A stretch of DNA of 48,969 nucleotides from Bacillus badius NBRC 15713 (GTDB taxonomy: Bacteria > Bacillota > Bacilli > Bacillales > Domibacillaceae). Positions 1 to 10,679 of this stretch are shown here, piece after piece. Positions within the stretch are counted from its first letter, which is position 1. Every line of letters starts with the position of its first letter. The position numbers were made by a program, and so were the translations under genes. The stretch is taken from the NCBI RefSeq assembly GCF_001591605.1, contig NZ_BCVF01000032.1, positions 1 to 48,969 on the forward strand. Reading direction: 5' to 3'. The notes under the pieces are model-generated. The model had not been told where the DNA came from. It saw only the letters and a list, made by a program, of their open reading frames with translations, and did no database searches.

Positions 1-6
1 AACCGA

Positions 7-54
7 AAAAGGTGATTCAAAAATCGTTTAAAAGCGATTTTTGAATCACCTTTT
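7..54 (+). terminator. Strong terminator hairpin at the window start
   Basis: A perfect 20-bp inverted repeat (7-26 with 35-54) encloses an 8-base loop, and the right arm ends in TTTT. No gene lies upstream inside the window, so it must terminate something outside. In B. subtilis an rRNA operon precedes csfB, so an rRNA or tRNA terminator is a reasonable inference that the sequence cannot prove. Confidence 0.75.
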
Positions 55-99
55 CTGTTAGGGCTCATATTTAAGAAGAAAATCAAAATCACTAGATTC

Positions 100-129
100 G
101 TATATTTTCCATACACAGGGGGCATACTA
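100..129 (+). promoter_or_regulatory. Sigma-F type promoter of csfB
   Basis: GTATA at 100-104 and GGGCATACTA at 120-129 fit the sigma-F consensus GYATA / GGNNANAHTR exactly, with a 15-base spacer. csfB is a sigma-F regulon gene in B. subtilis. Transcription would start near 136, leaving almost no leader before the ribosome binding site. Confidence 0.7.
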
Positions 130-149
130 GCTTTCAGGAGGTGGAGAAG

Positions 150-341
150 ATGAAGGAATCAAATAAAATCAAAACCTGTATTGTCTGTGAAAAAGAAAAG
201 AAAGAAGGCTTGTATCTCTATACAGCATTTATTTGCCATGAGTGTGAAAGAGAAATGGTCGAGACAGAGCCTGAATCGCCGAAGTATGCAGAGTTTGTAA
301 AAAAACTAAGCAAAATAAGAAAGCCCCCTGTTTTTTCGTGA
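150..341 (+). CDS. csfB: Anti-sigma-G factor Gin (CsfB)
   Basis: Small zinc-binding protein that in B. subtilis binds and inhibits sigma-G (and sigma-E in the mother cell), keeping late forespore transcription off until engulfment ends. The 63-residue product has two CxxC pairs (CIVC near residues 9-12 and CHEC near 28-31), the expected zinc knuckle, plus the family's conserved tail ending KPPVFS. The ATG at 150 is preferred to the in-frame GTG at 141, because the Shine-Dalgarno AGGAGGTG (136-143) overlaps that GTG and is ideally spaced from the ATG. A sigma-F type promoter lies just upstream. xpaC and yaaN, which separate csfB from yaaO in B. subtilis, are absent. Confidence 0.9.
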   Translation: MKESNKIKTCIVCEKEKKEGLYLYTAFICHECEREMVETEPESPKYAEFVKKLSKIRKPPVFS

Positions 342-399
342 TCCCGTTCCGTTAGTATGTTAGGCTAAGAGAAAAGTATAAGAAAAGGCAGGATGTTCA

Positions 400-1830
400 T
401 TGAAACAAACAGACACCCCAATTGTTGATGCATTACAGCGGCATATAAAGCAGCTCCCTCTGTCCTTCCACGTGCCGGGACATAAAAATGGTTTAGTGCC
501 GAGGGAGAAGCTGCCTGCTGGCTTTCAGTCTTTCTTGCGCTATGATATGACTGAAATCACTGGAATGGATGATCTCCATTCACCTGAAGGCTGTATTTGG
601 GAAGCACAGCAGCTATTAACGGACTTATACCAGACGAGAAAAAGTTACTTTTTAGTCAATGGAAGTACTGTGGGCAATTTAGCTATGATTATGTCCGTAT
701 GCAAAGAAGGAGATACTGTTTTCGTCCAGCGCAATGCTCACAAGTCTATTTTTCATGCATTGAAGTTGGCCAGGCTGAACCCGGTTTTTTTAGATACAGA
801 GTATGATAGAGACCTGCAAGCAGCAGGCCATATAGGCCTTGATACATTAACAGCAGCCTATGACCGCTTTCCTTCTGCCAAAGCAGTGGTCTTTACGTAT
901 CCCACTTATTATGGAATGGCAGGAATGAAGGAGGATATCATTAAGCTGGCAAAGCAGCATGGCTCCTTTGTACTTGTGGATGAAGCCCATGGTCCTCACT
1001 TTATCTTGCCGGAGCCCTTTCCTGCAAGCTCTTTAGAATTGGGGGCAGATATCGTTGTTCATTCGGCTCATAAAATGCTTCCGGCAATGACCATGGGCTC
1101 CTATCTCCATGTGCAATCTGCCGATGTGCCGCTTGAAAAACTGGAGTTTTATTTACAGGCACTGCAGTCAAGCAGTCCCTCCTATCCTATTATGGCTTCT
1201 TTGGACGCAGCCCGTGCTTATTTAGCCGGCATGACAAAAGCGGATCAGTCATTTGCACTGCAAAGGAGAGACCTGTTAGCCTTGCTGCTGCACCGGAAAG
1301 GAATTGAGGTGATTTTTCCGGACGATCCGTTGAAAATGATGCTTAGAAAGTCAGGATACAGCGGTTATGAGTTGCAAAAGACGTTGGAGCAAGTACATAT
1401 TTATACGGAGATGGCCGATGCGGCTCAAGTTCTCTGTACGCTTCCGCTAGTCAAACAAGGAGATGATGCTTTCTTTAATGAGGCAGCGCAAAAGCTCTCA
1501 GAACTTAAATTAGAAGAGAGACCCGCCTGTTTGTTTCCTGCGCCGATACTGTCTCAGCAAAAAGTGTCTGCGCTTGCTTTATCTTATAAAGAGCAGGAAA
1601 CAGCGCCAATCGAATGGAAAGATATCCAGGAAGTGACGGGAAGAATTGCAGCAGAAACGATTATTCCCTATCCTCCAGGAATCCCATGTATTATGAGCGG
1701 AGAAAAGATAGCAGAAGAACAAACGCTGGCAGTGGAGGAGTGGCTTCAGCAGGGAGTTCATATACAAGGCGGACAAAAATTGAAGGAAAAGAAATTGGCT
1801 GTTTTCATCGACAACCAGATTAATAACTAA
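400..1830 (+). CDS. yaaO: Orn/Lys/Arg decarboxylase family PLP enzyme (YaaO)
   Basis: Fold-type I PLP enzyme of the Orn/Lys/Arg decarboxylase group I family (476 aa, the usual length for YaaO/SpeA-like proteins). N87-GST binds the cofactor phosphate region, VDEAHG at 193-198 carries the Asp that pairs with the pyridine nitrogen, and SAHK at 222-225 supplies the Schiff-base lysine K225. The C-terminal small domain ends after a conserved YPPGIP segment. The substrate is not established; arginine or lysine decarboxylation for polyamine synthesis is the family-based guess. Translation starts at TTG with an AAAGGCAGG ribosome site. It is followed after 16 bases by tmk and is probably cotranscribed with it. 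Confidence 0.88.
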   Translation: MKQTDTPIVDALQRHIKQLPLSFHVPGHKNGLVPREKLPAGFQSFLRYDMTEITGMDDLHSPEGCIWEAQQLLTDLYQTRKSYFLVNGSTVGNLAMIMSVCKEGDTVFVQRNAHKSIFHALKLARLNPVFLDTEYDRDLQAAGHIGLDTLTAAYDRFPSAKAVVFTYPTYYGMAGMKEDIIKLAKQHGSFVLVDEAHGPHFILPEPFPASSLELGADIVVHSAHKMLPAMTMGSYLHVQSADVPLEKLEFYLQALQSSSPSYPIMASLDAARAYLAGMTKADQSFALQRRDLLALLLHRKGIEVIFPDDPLKMMLRKSGYSGYELQKTLEQVHIYTEMADAAQVLCTLPLVKQGDDAFFNEAAQKLSELKLEERPACLFPAPILSQQKVSALALSYKEQETAPIEWKDIQEVTGRIAAETIIPYPPGIPCIMSGEKIAEEQTLAVEEWLQQGVHIQGGQKLKEKKLAVFIDNQINN

Positions 1831-1846
1831 TCAAGCGGAGGAAGAT

Positions 1847-2488
1847 ATGAAACAAGGATGGTTTATCACGATTGAAGGGCCGGAGGGGGCCGGTAAAACA
1901 AGTATTATCCAGCGTTTGACACAGGGCCTGGAAGAAGCCGGACAAACAGTTACCGCCACCCGTGAGCCGGGAGGCATTTCGATAGCAGAGCAAATACGGG
2001 AAGTAATTTTGAATAGGGAGAATGTATTAATGGACGGGCGGACCGAAGCGCTGCTGTATGCGGCTGCAAGAAGGCAGCATCTCGTCGAAAAGATCATGCC
2101 TGCTCTTGAAGAAGGCCGCATCGTCCTTTGCGACCGCTTTATTGATAGCTCTCTCGCTTATCAAGGATACGCAAGGGGATTAGGCATGGAGGCCGTCTAT
2201 GACATTAACCGCTTTGCAATTGGAGATTTTATGCCCCACTTGACCTTGCTGTTTGATGTGCGCCCGGAGGTTGGCTTAGAGCGGATTAAAGCTCATAGGG
2301 AACAGGAAGTCAATCGCTTGGATTTGGAGGCTCTATCATTCCACCAAAAAGTCAGAGAAGGCTATTTGCAGCTGGCGAGCCAATTTCCTGAACGCATTGC
2401 CGTTATAGATGCAGAAGCATCTATTGAGTCCGTTTATCAGGAAAGTTTAAAGTTCATTTTGGCTAAGATCAAAAGCCGGCAAGAGTAA
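1847..2488 (+). CDS. tmk: Thymidylate kinase
   Basis: Phosphorylates dTMP to dTDP with ATP, an essential step in dTTP supply. The 213-residue protein shows the P-loop GPEGAGKTS (11-19), the REPGG segment at 39-43, the DR motif (CDRF, residues 95-98) that contacts the dTMP phosphate and base, and a lid region around residue 150. An ATG follows the ribosome site GCGGAGG. It sits between yaaO and darA as in other Bacillaceae and ends in its own terminator. Confidence 0.97.
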   Translation: MKQGWFITIEGPEGAGKTSIIQRLTQGLEEAGQTVTATREPGGISIAEQIREVILNRENVLMDGRTEALLYAAARRQHLVEKIMPALEEGRIVLCDRFIDSSLAYQGYARGLGMEAVYDINRFAIGDFMPHLTLLFDVRPEVGLERIKAHREQEVNRLDLEALSFHQKVREGYLQLASQFPERIAVIDAEASIESVYQESLKFILAKIKSRQE

Positions 2489-2517
2489 AAGAATTCCTGG
2501 AAAAGGAGTTCTTTTTT
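2489..2517 (+). terminator. Terminator of the yaaO-tmk unit
   Basis: AAGAATTCC (2489-2497) pairs with GGAGTTCTT (2505-2513), including one G-T wobble, around a 7-base loop, and is followed by TTTT. It starts directly after the tmk stop codon. Confidence 0.75.
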
Positions 2518-2522
2518 CATAA

Positions 2523-2930
<408 letters not shown>

Positions 2931-2944
2931 TAGGGGATTAGACG

Positions 2945-3385
2945 ATGAAAATCAACAAGGATTTGAACTTCAATATAGATAAGGTGCGGACAGATCAGAA
3001 GCCTGGACAGACAGGCTCTTCGAAATTTGCCGGACTTGTTCAGCATCAAGGCCACCAGATGAAAACAGAGCAGCTGGAGAAGCTGCTGGGCGATATTGAA
3101 GGGGCGGGAGAACGGTTGGCTCGTTCCCGGACATTTCAAGACATGGCCAAATATAAAACGCTCGTGCGGCGCTTTATTAGAGAAGCGGTCGACTTCGGCA
3201 TGAACTTAAAGAATTCTCATACATGGAATCAATTTGGAGAAGGACGCAAGTTAAAAACGGTTGAAACGATTGATGAAAAACTAATCCAGCTAACAGAAGA
3301 TATTATGAAACAGGAAAAATCATCTGTCGATTTGCTTGACCAGATCGGCGAAATTAAAGGATTAATTATAAATTTATACACATAG
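2945..3385 (+). CDS. yaaR: YaaR family protein (DUF327)
   Basis: A 146-residue protein of the YaaR (DUF327) family. It has no catalytic motif; it looks mostly alpha-helical and charged, with a disordered N-terminus and possible coiled coil over roughly residues 35-125. Function is unknown. It lies 14 bases after darA and 12 bases before the holB start, and the position between them is conserved in Bacillaceae. The ribosome site is GGGGATTA before ATG. Confidence 0.85.
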   Translation: MKINKDLNFNIDKVRTDQKPGQTGSSKFAGLVQHQGHQMKTEQLEKLLGDIEGAGERLARSRTFQDMAKYKTLVRRFIREAVDFGMNLKNSHTWNQFGEGRKLKTVETIDEKLIQLTEDIMKQEKSSVDLLDQIGEIKGLIINLYT

Positions 3386-3397
3386 GCGGGGATGAAA

Positions 3398-4399
3398 GTG
3401 TCCGATATATGGAAAGATTTAAATGAACTGCAGCCTATTGTGCTCAAAATGATAATGAATGGCCTGGCAAAAGGCCGGGTAGCTCACGCTTATTTGTTAG
3501 AAGGAGATCCAGGAACAGGAAAAAAGCAAACGGCTCTCTACTTTGCCAAAAGCCTGCTTTGTGAAGAAGAGGGCATAATGCCTTGCAACGAGTGCAGCAA
3601 TTGCCGGCGGATTGACAGCGGCAATCATCCCGATGTCCATATTGTTGAACCGGATGGATTATCTATTAAAAAGCAGCAGATTGTTTTTTTGCAGCAGGAA
3701 TTCAGCAAAACAGCTGTAGAAGCGAACAGAAAAATATATATTATCAATCATGCGGATAAGATGACAGCTAGCGCTGCCAACAGTTTACTTAAGTTTTTAG
3801 AAGAGCCGGCAGCTGATACCGTTGCCCTGCTGTTAACCGAACAGGCACAGCGGATGCTGCCGACAATTATTTCCCGCTGCCAGCTTCTTTCTTTCAAGCC
3901 GCTGCCTCCAGATCTTCTTAAAAATAAATTGATTGAAAAAGAGGTTTCCCTGCCGATGGCTGCACTGGTTTCAAGGCTGACAAATAATTTTGATGAGGCG
4001 TTTCGGCTGGGCACTGAAGAGTGGTTTGCACAGTCACGCAAGATAGTGTTAAAATTATACGAAGTCCTGCTGAAGAACCCATTAGAAGCAATGGTAAAAT
4101 TGCAGGAGGACTTTAACGGGCATTTTAAAGATAAACAACAAGTAAGTCTTGCATTGGATCTTTTATTGCTGCTTTTCAAGGATTTGCTGTCCATTCAGAC
4201 AGGAAACGAACAAGGGTTGGCGTATCCTGATCAGCTGGCCTTGCTCAAGAACACAGCTCTTCATTCTTCCATTGTAAACACAACAGAGCAGATAACTGCT
4301 ATTTTAGAGGCAAAGCGGAAACTTGATGCTAATATGAATCCACAGCTGCTAATGGAGCAGCTTGTGCTAAAATTGCAGGGGGGAGCATCCTTTGTATGA
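3398..4399 (+). CDS. holB: DNA polymerase III subunit delta'
   Basis: Clamp-loader delta' subunit, which opens the beta clamp for loading together with delta and tau/gamma. The 333-residue product has GDPGTGKK (36-43), a zinc module C55/C63/C66/C69, the segment HADKMTASAANSLLKFLEEP, and an SRC motif (ISRCQ) that acts as arginine finger for a neighbouring subunit. The GTG at 3398 is chosen because AGGCGGG (3384-3390) leaves only one base before the in-frame ATG at 3392 but seven before the GTG; the ATG remains possible. The end overlaps ricT by 8 bases, suggesting coupled translation. Confidence 0.95.
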   Translation: MSDIWKDLNELQPIVLKMIMNGLAKGRVAHAYLLEGDPGTGKKQTALYFAKSLLCEEEGIMPCNECSNCRRIDSGNHPDVHIVEPDGLSIKKQQIVFLQQEFSKTAVEANRKIYIINHADKMTASAANSLLKFLEEPAADTVALLLTEQAQRMLPTIISRCQLLSFKPLPPDLLKNKLIEKEVSLPMAALVSRLTNNFDEAFRLGTEEWFAQSRKIVLKLYEVLLKNPLEAMVKLQEDFNGHFKDKQQVSLALDLLLLLFKDLLSIQTGNEQGLAYPDQLALLKNTALHSSIVNTTEQITAILEAKRKLDANMNPQLLMEQLVLKLQGGASFV

Positions 4400-5219
4400 T
4401 GTAGTAGGAGTACGCTTTAAAAAAGCGGGTAAAATATATTATTTTGATCCAATGGATCTGGGCGTTGAGAAAAACGACCATGTAATTGTAGAGACAGCTA
4501 GAGGCGTAGAGCACGGTGAAGTAGTCGTCGGGCCGAAAAAGGTAGAAGATGATGATATCGTTCTTCCTTTAAAAAAAGTCATCCGTAAAGCTGATCAGAA
4601 AGATCGGCTGATTGTGGAGGAAAACAAGGCGGCAGCGGCGGAAGCTTTCGATATTTGCTGCCAGAAAATCACTGAACATAAGCTGGATATGAAACTTGTT
4701 GACGTAGAATACACATTTGATCGCAACAAGGTGATTTTTTATTTTACAGCAGACGGAAGAGTGGATTTCCGGGAGCTTGTCAAAGATTTGGCAGCTATTT
4801 TCCGAACGAGAATTGAACTTCGGCAAATTGGTGTCCGTGATGAGGCCAAAATGCTTGGCGGGATTGGTCCATGCGGCAGAATGCTTTGCTGCTCGACTTT
4901 CTTGGGGGATTTCGAGCCAGTTTCAATTAAAATGGCGAAGGATCAGAACCTCTCATTAAACCCAACAAAGATTTCAGGTTTGTGCGGCCGGTTGATGTGC
5001 TGCTTAAAGTATGAAAATGATGAATATGAAGCAGCAAAAGAGCTTCTTCCTGATGTAGGGACGAAAGTGAACACCCCTCATGGTGCCGGAAAGGTAATCG
5101 GTTTGAATATTCTAGAACGGGTGCTTCAAGTAGAAGTATTCAACCACGAGCGGATCCTTGAATTCACTATTGATGAGATTGGGGCAGAAGGTGCCGTGTC
5201 AGTACAAGCCACAGAGTAA
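4392..5219 (+). CDS. ricT: RicT (YaaT), PSP1-domain protein of the RicAFT complex
   Basis: In B. subtilis RicT forms the Y-complex with RicA and RicF, binds [4Fe-4S] clusters, and promotes RNase Y-dependent mRNA maturation, with effects on competence, biofilm and sporulation. The 275-residue protein contains the cysteine clusters CGRMLCC and CGRLMCC (about residues 159-165 and 197-203) and is very close to its B. subtilis homologue. Translation starts at TTG ([10 protein letters not shown] follows), inside the end of holB, with AGGGGGGAGCA as ribosome site. Confidence 0.95.
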   Translation: MYDVVGVRFKKAGKIYYFDPMDLGVEKNDHVIVETARGVEHGEVVVGPKKVEDDDIVLPLKKVIRKADQKDRLIVEENKAAAAEAFDICCQKITEHKLDMKLVDVEYTFDRNKVIFYFTADGRVDFRELVKDLAAIFRTRIELRQIGVRDEAKMLGGIGPCGRMLCCSTFLGDFEPVSIKMAKDQNLSLNPTKISGLCGRLMCCLKYENDEYEAAKELLPDVGTKVNTPHGAGKVIGLNILERVLQVEVFNHERILEFTIDEIGAEGAVSVQATE

Positions 5220-5232
5220 TGGGGTGGAACGG

Positions 5233-5601
5233 GTGAACAAAAAAGAATTGCTTGATTCGGTCAGCGATATGGAAATGCAAATCAGCCAGCTGTACAAGCA
5301 GCTTGGAGATTTGAAAAAAGGTTTAGTGCATACGATGGAAGAAAATCATTCCTTGCGATTGGAGAATGAGCATTTACGGCGCCGGCTGGAAGAAATTGAG
5401 TTTTCGCATCAGCAAGCCGGCCGGGAGATGGACAAGGAGACCAGCGATAAGAGTTTTTCAAAGCTGATAGATATAGGCGAAGGTTATGATAACCTGGCAA
5501 GATTGTATCAGGAAGGTTTTCATATTTGCAATATTCATTTTGGAAGTCCGCGCAAAGACGAAGATTGCTTGTTTTGTTTATCATTTTTAAATAAAAAATA
5601 A
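5233..5601 (+). CDS. yabA: Replication initiation control protein YabA
   Basis: Negative regulator of replication initiation that bridges DnaA and the DnaN clamp. The 122-residue protein has an N-terminal leucine-rich coiled coil (about residues 1-60) for tetramerisation, a variable linker, and a C-terminal zinc domain (HICNIHF and CLFC) that contacts partners. The GTG at 5233 gives VNKKELL, matching the family start; longer in-frame starts would run into ricT. It lies close to ricT and ends the darA operon. Confidence 0.94.
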   Translation: MNKKELLDSVSDMEMQISQLYKQLGDLKKGLVHTMEENHSLRLENEHLRRRLEEIEFSHQQAGREMDKETSDKSFSKLIDIGEGYDNLARLYQEGFHICNIHFGSPRKDEDCLFCLSFLNKK

Positions 5602-5616
5602 CTGAGTATGTTAGTG

Positions 5617-5724
5617 AGGCTGTCCACAAAGGCCGGTACCGAAGCTGTGCAGCATTTGGGGGGAAAGAGAATCTTCTTCCTGGATGAAGCGGCAGTGCGG
5701 CCTGTACGGACAGCTTTTCTTTTT
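5617..5724 (+). terminator. Long branched hairpin and terminator after yabA
   Basis: AGGCTGTCC (5617-5625) pairs with GGACAGCTT (5708-5716), and an inner GGCCG (5631-5635) pairs with CGGCC (5698-5702). The roughly 60-base apex can fold further. A T-rich tail follows (TTTTCTTTTT). It works as a terminator for the darA-yabA operon but is far larger than the others here. Confidence 0.6.
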
Positions 5725-5744
5725 GTAAATGCTTTGTTCACTAA

Positions 5745-5764
5745 GAAGGTTTGAGCCAACCTTC
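5745..5764 (+). other. Small hairpin upstream of trmN6
   Basis: GAAGGTT (5745-5751) pairs perfectly with AACCTTC (5758-5764) around a 6-base loop, about 40 bases before the trmN6 start. There is no T-tract. It may be a leader structure or chance; no clear promoter was found in this gap. Confidence 0.3.
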
Positions 5765-5805
5765 ATACGATACTTTGCTTTTGGAAAAACAGGAGGAACG
5801 GAAGA

Positions 5806-6552
5806 ATGGTTGTATTAAAGGATGATGAACGGCTTGATTATTTGCTGGCGGAGGAACTAAGAATTATTCAAAGCCCGTCTGTTTTTGCTTTTTCGCTTGA
5901 TGCGGTGCTGCTTGCAAGGTTCGCCTATTTGCCGCTCAAAAAAGGCTCTATTGTCGATTTATGCTCCGGAAACGGGGTGGTGCCTTTGCTGATGAGTGCC
6001 AAAACCAATGTGCCGATCATCGGCGTGGAAATCCAGGAGCGTTTATATGATATGGCTGTGCGCAGCATTGAGTATAATGGACTCAATGAAAGAATTGCTA
6101 TGGTGCATGGAGATTTAAAAGAGGCTCCGGCTCAATTAGGCTATGAAAAACATAGTGTCGTTACTTGCAATCCTCCTTATTTTGTCACGCCATCTAACAA
6201 AGAAGTAAATATGAATGAACACTTGGCTATTGCCCGCCATGAAATTTATTGTACGCTTGAAGACTGTATACGTTCGAGCAGCGAGCTGCTGAAGCAGGGC
6301 GGAAAGGCTGCCTTTGTCCACCGGCCAGGCCGATTGCTTGATTTGATCACCTTAATGAGAAAATATCGCCTGGAACCGAAGCGTCTTCGTTTCGTTTATC
6401 CGAAAATGGGAAGGGAAGCAAATACCGTATTGATTGAAGGAATGAAGGATGGAGCGCCTGATATCAAAATCTTGCCGCCGTTATTCGTGTATGATGAAAA
6501 TGGCGAATACACCGAGGAAGTAAGAGAGATGTTATATGGAGAAAAGCACTGA
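5806..6552 (+). CDS. trmN6: tRNA1(Val) adenine-37 N6-methyltransferase family (YabB)
   Basis: SAM-dependent methyltransferase of the TrmN6/YfiC family. Motif I is [13 protein letters not shown] near residues 47-59 and the catalytic NPPY is in VVTCNPPYF near residues 120-128; NPPY marks N-methylation of adenine. The tRNA target is inferred from the E. coli homologue. 248 aa, normal length. ATG after AGGAGGAACGG. It overlaps yazA by 17 bases, and yazA overlaps rsmI by 11, so the three are surely cotranscribed. Confidence 0.9.
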   Translation: MVVLKDDERLDYLLAEELRIIQSPSVFAFSLDAVLLARFAYLPLKKGSIVDLCSGNGVVPLLMSAKTNVPIIGVEIQERLYDMAVRSIEYNGLNERIAMVHGDLKEAPAQLGYEKHSVVTCNPPYFVTPSNKEVNMNEHLAIARHEIYCTLEDCIRSSSELLKQGGKAAFVHRPGRLLDLITLMRKYRLEPKRLRFVYPKMGREANTVLIEGMKDGAPDIKILPPLFVYDENGEYTEEVREMLYGEKH

Positions 6553-6811
6553 TCATTTTTTTTACGTGCTGGAATGCAGTGATCACTCCTTCTATGGAGG
6601 CTACACGACGGATTTAGAGAAGAGATTAAAAGCCCACAATTCCGGAAAAGGGGCGAAATATACACGAGGCAGAGGACCTGTGCGCCTGATTCACTGGGAA
6701 AGGTTTCATACAGTGACAGAGGCCATGCGGGCAGAATACGCCTTTAAACAACTGACACGAAAGCAAAAGGTGGATTATTTGCAGAGGGAGGGCAGCTGCT
6801 ATGATAGATAG
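6536..6811 (+). CDS. yazA: GIY-YIG nuclease-domain protein YazA
   Basis: Stand-alone GIY-YIG domain of the UPF0213 family (91 aa). The signature appears as FYVLECSD followed by [13 protein letters not shown], with the conserved Arg in the following helix and GKGAKYTR after it. Whether these small proteins cleave DNA in vivo is unknown. The start lies inside trmN6 and the end inside rsmI, a conserved arrangement. Confidence 0.92.
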   Translation: MEKSTDHFFYVLECSDHSFYGGYTTDLEKRLKAHNSGKGAKYTRGRGPVRLIHWERFHTVTEAMRAEYAFKQLTRKQKVDYLQREGSCYDR

Positions 6812-7676
6812 TCAAAAAAGTTTTATCCATGAGGGAGGGGCTCTTTACCTTGTCCCTACACCGATCGGCAATCTGGAAGATATGACCTTCCGGGCGATCC
6901 GGATAATGAAGGAAGCCAATGTGATTGCTGCTGAGGATACGCGCAATACAAAGAAGCTTTGCAATTATTTTGAGATTGCTACCCCGATTACAAGCTATCA
7001 TGAACACAACAAGGAAACGAGCGGGCAGCAGCTGCTGGAGCGTATGAAACAAGGAGAAACGGTTGCTCTTGTCAGTGACGCTGGCATGCCTTCCATTTCA
7101 GATCCGGGATATGAGCTGACAGCTGCTGCTATCAGCCAGGGCATCACGGTGATCCCTTTGCCTGGCGCGAACGCCGCACTGACCGCTTTGATCGCTTCTG
7201 GTCTTGCGCCCCAGCCTTTTTATTTCTATGGCTTTTTAAGCCGGCACAAAAAAGAGAAAAAAGCGCAGCTGGCCGAGTTAAATAAAGCACGCAGCACGTT
7301 TATTTTGTATGAATCGCCCCATCGCCTAAAGGATACGCTTGCTCTCATGGCCGACGCTTTAGGAGCAGACAGGAAAATCGTACTATGCCGGGAGCTGACA
7401 AAGAAGTTTGAAGAGTTTTTGCGGGGGACAATTGAAGAAGCGCTGACTTGGTCAAGAGAAGAAGAAATCCTTGGAGAGTTTTGCTTGATTGTCGAAGGAA
7501 ATGAAGCGCCGGAGGAGTTGGAGGAGAAAGAATGGTGGTCTTCTTATTCCATTGTCGAACATGTAGATCATTATATTCATGACAAACAGCTTTCCTCCAA
7601 AGAGGCGATTAAACAAACGGCCGTTGACCGAAGCATAGGAAAGCGGGAAGTGTACCAAGCTTATCATGTGGAGTAG
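6801..7676 (+). CDS. rsmI: 16S rRNA (cytidine-1402 2'-O)-methyltransferase RsmI
   Basis: Tetrapyrrole-methylase-fold enzyme that methylates the ribose of C1402 in the decoding centre. The 291-residue protein has LVPTPIGNLEDMT near residue 18, AAEDTRNTKKL near residue 47, VSDAGMPSISDPG near residue 90 and PLPGANA near residue 119, all RsmI signatures. Start ATG follows GAGGGAGGG. It is the last gene of the trmN6-yazA-rsmI unit and is followed by a 14-bp terminator. Confidence 0.95.
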   Translation: MIDSQKSFIHEGGALYLVPTPIGNLEDMTFRAIRIMKEANVIAAEDTRNTKKLCNYFEIATPITSYHEHNKETSGQQLLERMKQGETVALVSDAGMPSISDPGYELTAAAISQGITVIPLPGANAALTALIASGLAPQPFYFYGFLSRHKKEKKAQLAELNKARSTFILYESPHRLKDTLALMADALGADRKIVLCRELTKKFEEFLRGTIEEALTWSREEEILGEFCLIVEGNEAPEELEEKEWWSSYSIVEHVDHYIHDKQLSSKEAIKQTAVDRSIGKREVYQAYHVE

Positions 7677-7701
7677 CCGACTCGTTTCGGTTTAGCGACA
7701 A

Positions 7702-7735
7702 AAGGGGTTCGGAATGGCTTTATTCCGAACCCCTT
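7702..7735 (+). terminator. Terminator after rsmI
   Basis: A perfect 14-bp stem pairs 7702-7715 with 7722-7735 around a 6-base loop. The tail (GTTAATTTC) is poor in T. The stem and about 15 bases before it closely resemble the element at 17161-17210 after ridA. Confidence 0.7.
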
Positions 7736-7834
7736 GTTAATTTCCCGCCTGATTTGAAAGACAGACAGAGCTCTCTGCATAAAACCAAAGCGCTTGGAAC
7801 GGGAACCAGCGACTTTCATCTATAAGCAAAATAA

Positions 7835-7857
7835 AAACGAGCCAGCGAGGCTCGTTT
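7835..7857 (-). terminator. Bidirectional terminator after abrB
   Basis: AAACGAGCC (7835-7843) pairs with GGCTCGTTT (7849-7857) around a 5-base loop. Read on the minus strand it follows the abrB stop by a few bases and runs into TTTTTATTTT. The plus-strand side is also T-rich, so it can stop read-through from rsmI. Confidence 0.8.
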
Positions 7858-7862
7858 GTTTT

Positions 7863-8147
7863 TTATTTTTGAGAAGCAAATGACTCGGAAATTTCTTTTA
7901 TAAGCTGTTCTGCACCCTCACGGCTAAGAATTAATTTTCCGCCTGCAAGTTTGATGTTATCGTCTGAAACTTCTCCTGTAATGTGGCAAGTCATGCTTGG
8001 TTTATACTTTTTAAGGATGATTTTATCATCGTCTACATAGATTTCAAGCGCATCTTTTTCAGCGATTCCTAATGTACGGCGAAGTTCAATTGGAATAACT
8101 ACGCGGCCCAACTCGTCAACTTTACGAACAATACCTGTTGATTTCAT
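7863..8147 (-). CDS. abrB: Transition-state regulator AbrB
   Basis: Swapped-hairpin DNA-binding protein that represses post-exponential genes; it acts as a tetramer. The 94-residue sequence MKSTGIVRKVDELGRVVIP, ELRRTLGI and C54 (in the segment after KKYKPSM) is almost identical to B. subtilis AbrB; the C-terminal dimer segment diverges more. The ATG at 8147 follows GGAG at an eight-base spacing; a slightly longer in-frame start was rejected. It is the only protein gene on the minus strand here, divergent from metS. Control is likely by Spo0A, because TGTCGAA boxes lie in its leader and upstream. Confidence 0.97.
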   Translation of the reverse strand: MKSTGIVRKVDELGRVVIPIELRRTLGIAEKDALEIYVDDDKIILKKYKPSMTCHITGEVSDDNIKLAGGKLILSREGAEQLIKEISESFASQK

Positions 8148-8205
8148 TTTGTTTGCTCCTTCCAAAATGTTTTTATTAAAAAAACATAAAGCTTAATCGT
8201 CAATT

Positions 8206-8212
8206 TTCGACA
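8206..8212 (-). promoter_or_regulatory. Spo0A box in the abrB leader
   Basis: TTCGACA on the plus strand reads TGTCGAA on the minus strand, the core Spo0A-box sequence. It lies about 14-20 bases after the predicted abrB transcription start. Spo0A represses abrB from downstream boxes in B. subtilis, so position and orientation fit. Confidence 0.6.
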
Positions 8213-8232
8213 TATTTTTTACTTATGTCCTT

Positions 8233-8261
8233 ATCATACCAGCTATTCCCAAGGTCGTCAA
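8233..8261 (-). promoter_or_regulatory. abrB promoter (sigma-A)
   Basis: On the minus strand TTGACG (8261-8256) and TATGAT (8238-8233) are separated by 17 bases, and TGG precedes the -10 (extended -10). The start codon is about 80 bases downstream. Confidence 0.8.
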
Positions 8262-8305
8262 CAAGAAAATGTAATTTTACCAAGGAATGTAAAGGTAATG
8301 AAATA

Positions 8306-8317
8306 TTGATATATCAA
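8306..8317. other. 12-base perfect palindrome between abrB and metS
   Basis: TTGATATATCAA is a perfect palindrome about 45 bases upstream of the abrB -35. It could be an operator for an unknown regulator, but A+T-rich palindromes arise easily by chance. Confidence 0.25.
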
Positions 8318-8365
8318 CGTTTCTGGGCTATTGGTTAAAATTGGAATGGTAAATTTCGAAAAAAA

Positions 8366-8393
8366 TGTCGAATAGGACAAATGAAATGTCGAA
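8366..8393 (+). promoter_or_regulatory. Two tandem Spo0A-type boxes
   Basis: TGTCGAA occurs at 8366-8372 and again at 8387-8393. The 21-base spacing is two helical turns, so both lie on one face. They are over 100 bases from both the abrB and metS promoters. The 484-base gap from 8148 to 8631 holds only these sites, the two promoters, the palindrome and the metS leader hairpin; I see no gene in it. Confidence 0.5.
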
Positions 8394-8480
8394 TCCACGA
8401 ATTCAATGAAGATTAGGAGAGTTTAATATTTACAATTGGCTCTGAATAAGAGAAAATAAAAGAAGCGGTCCTTTTGCCGC

Positions 8481-8507
8481 TTGCTATGTATATTTTTTTT
8501 GTATAAT
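8481..8507 (+). promoter_or_regulatory. metS promoter (sigma-A)
   Basis: A perfect TATAAT (8502-8507) follows TTGCTA (8481-8486) at a short 15-base spacing, with a T-tract in the spacer. The predicted leader before metS is about 118 bases. Confidence 0.6.
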
Positions 8508-8556
8508 AGTCATAATGTCAATAAATTTAAGTATGAATTGTCCGCTAGGGGCATGA

Positions 8557-10590
<2,034 letters not shown>

Positions 10591-10602
10591 ATGATTAAAT
10601 GG

Positions 10603-10662
10603 AAAAACATAGAATGTTTCACGTGGAACGATTATTCAACGGGAACGTCTATGTTTTTCTTT
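10603..10662 (+). terminator. metS terminator with an unusually long loop
   Basis: AAAAACATAGA (10603-10613) pairs perfectly with TCTATGTTTTT (10648-10658), followed by CTTTT. The 34-base loop contains a parS-like site. tatD starts 22 bases after the stem. Confidence 0.7.
10615..10630. promoter_or_regulatory. parS-like centromere site for ParB (Spo0J)
   Basis: TGTTTCACGTGGAACG matches 14 of 16 bases of the parS consensus TGTTTCACGTGAAACA. One of the two differences is the symmetric form of a tolerated variation (TGTTNCAC). ParB (Spo0J) would load here to help organise and segregate the origin region. B. subtilis also has a parS site near metS, as I recall. The location close to the origin fits. 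Confidence 0.8.
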
Positions 10663-10679
10663 TAGAAAGGATGAAAAGA

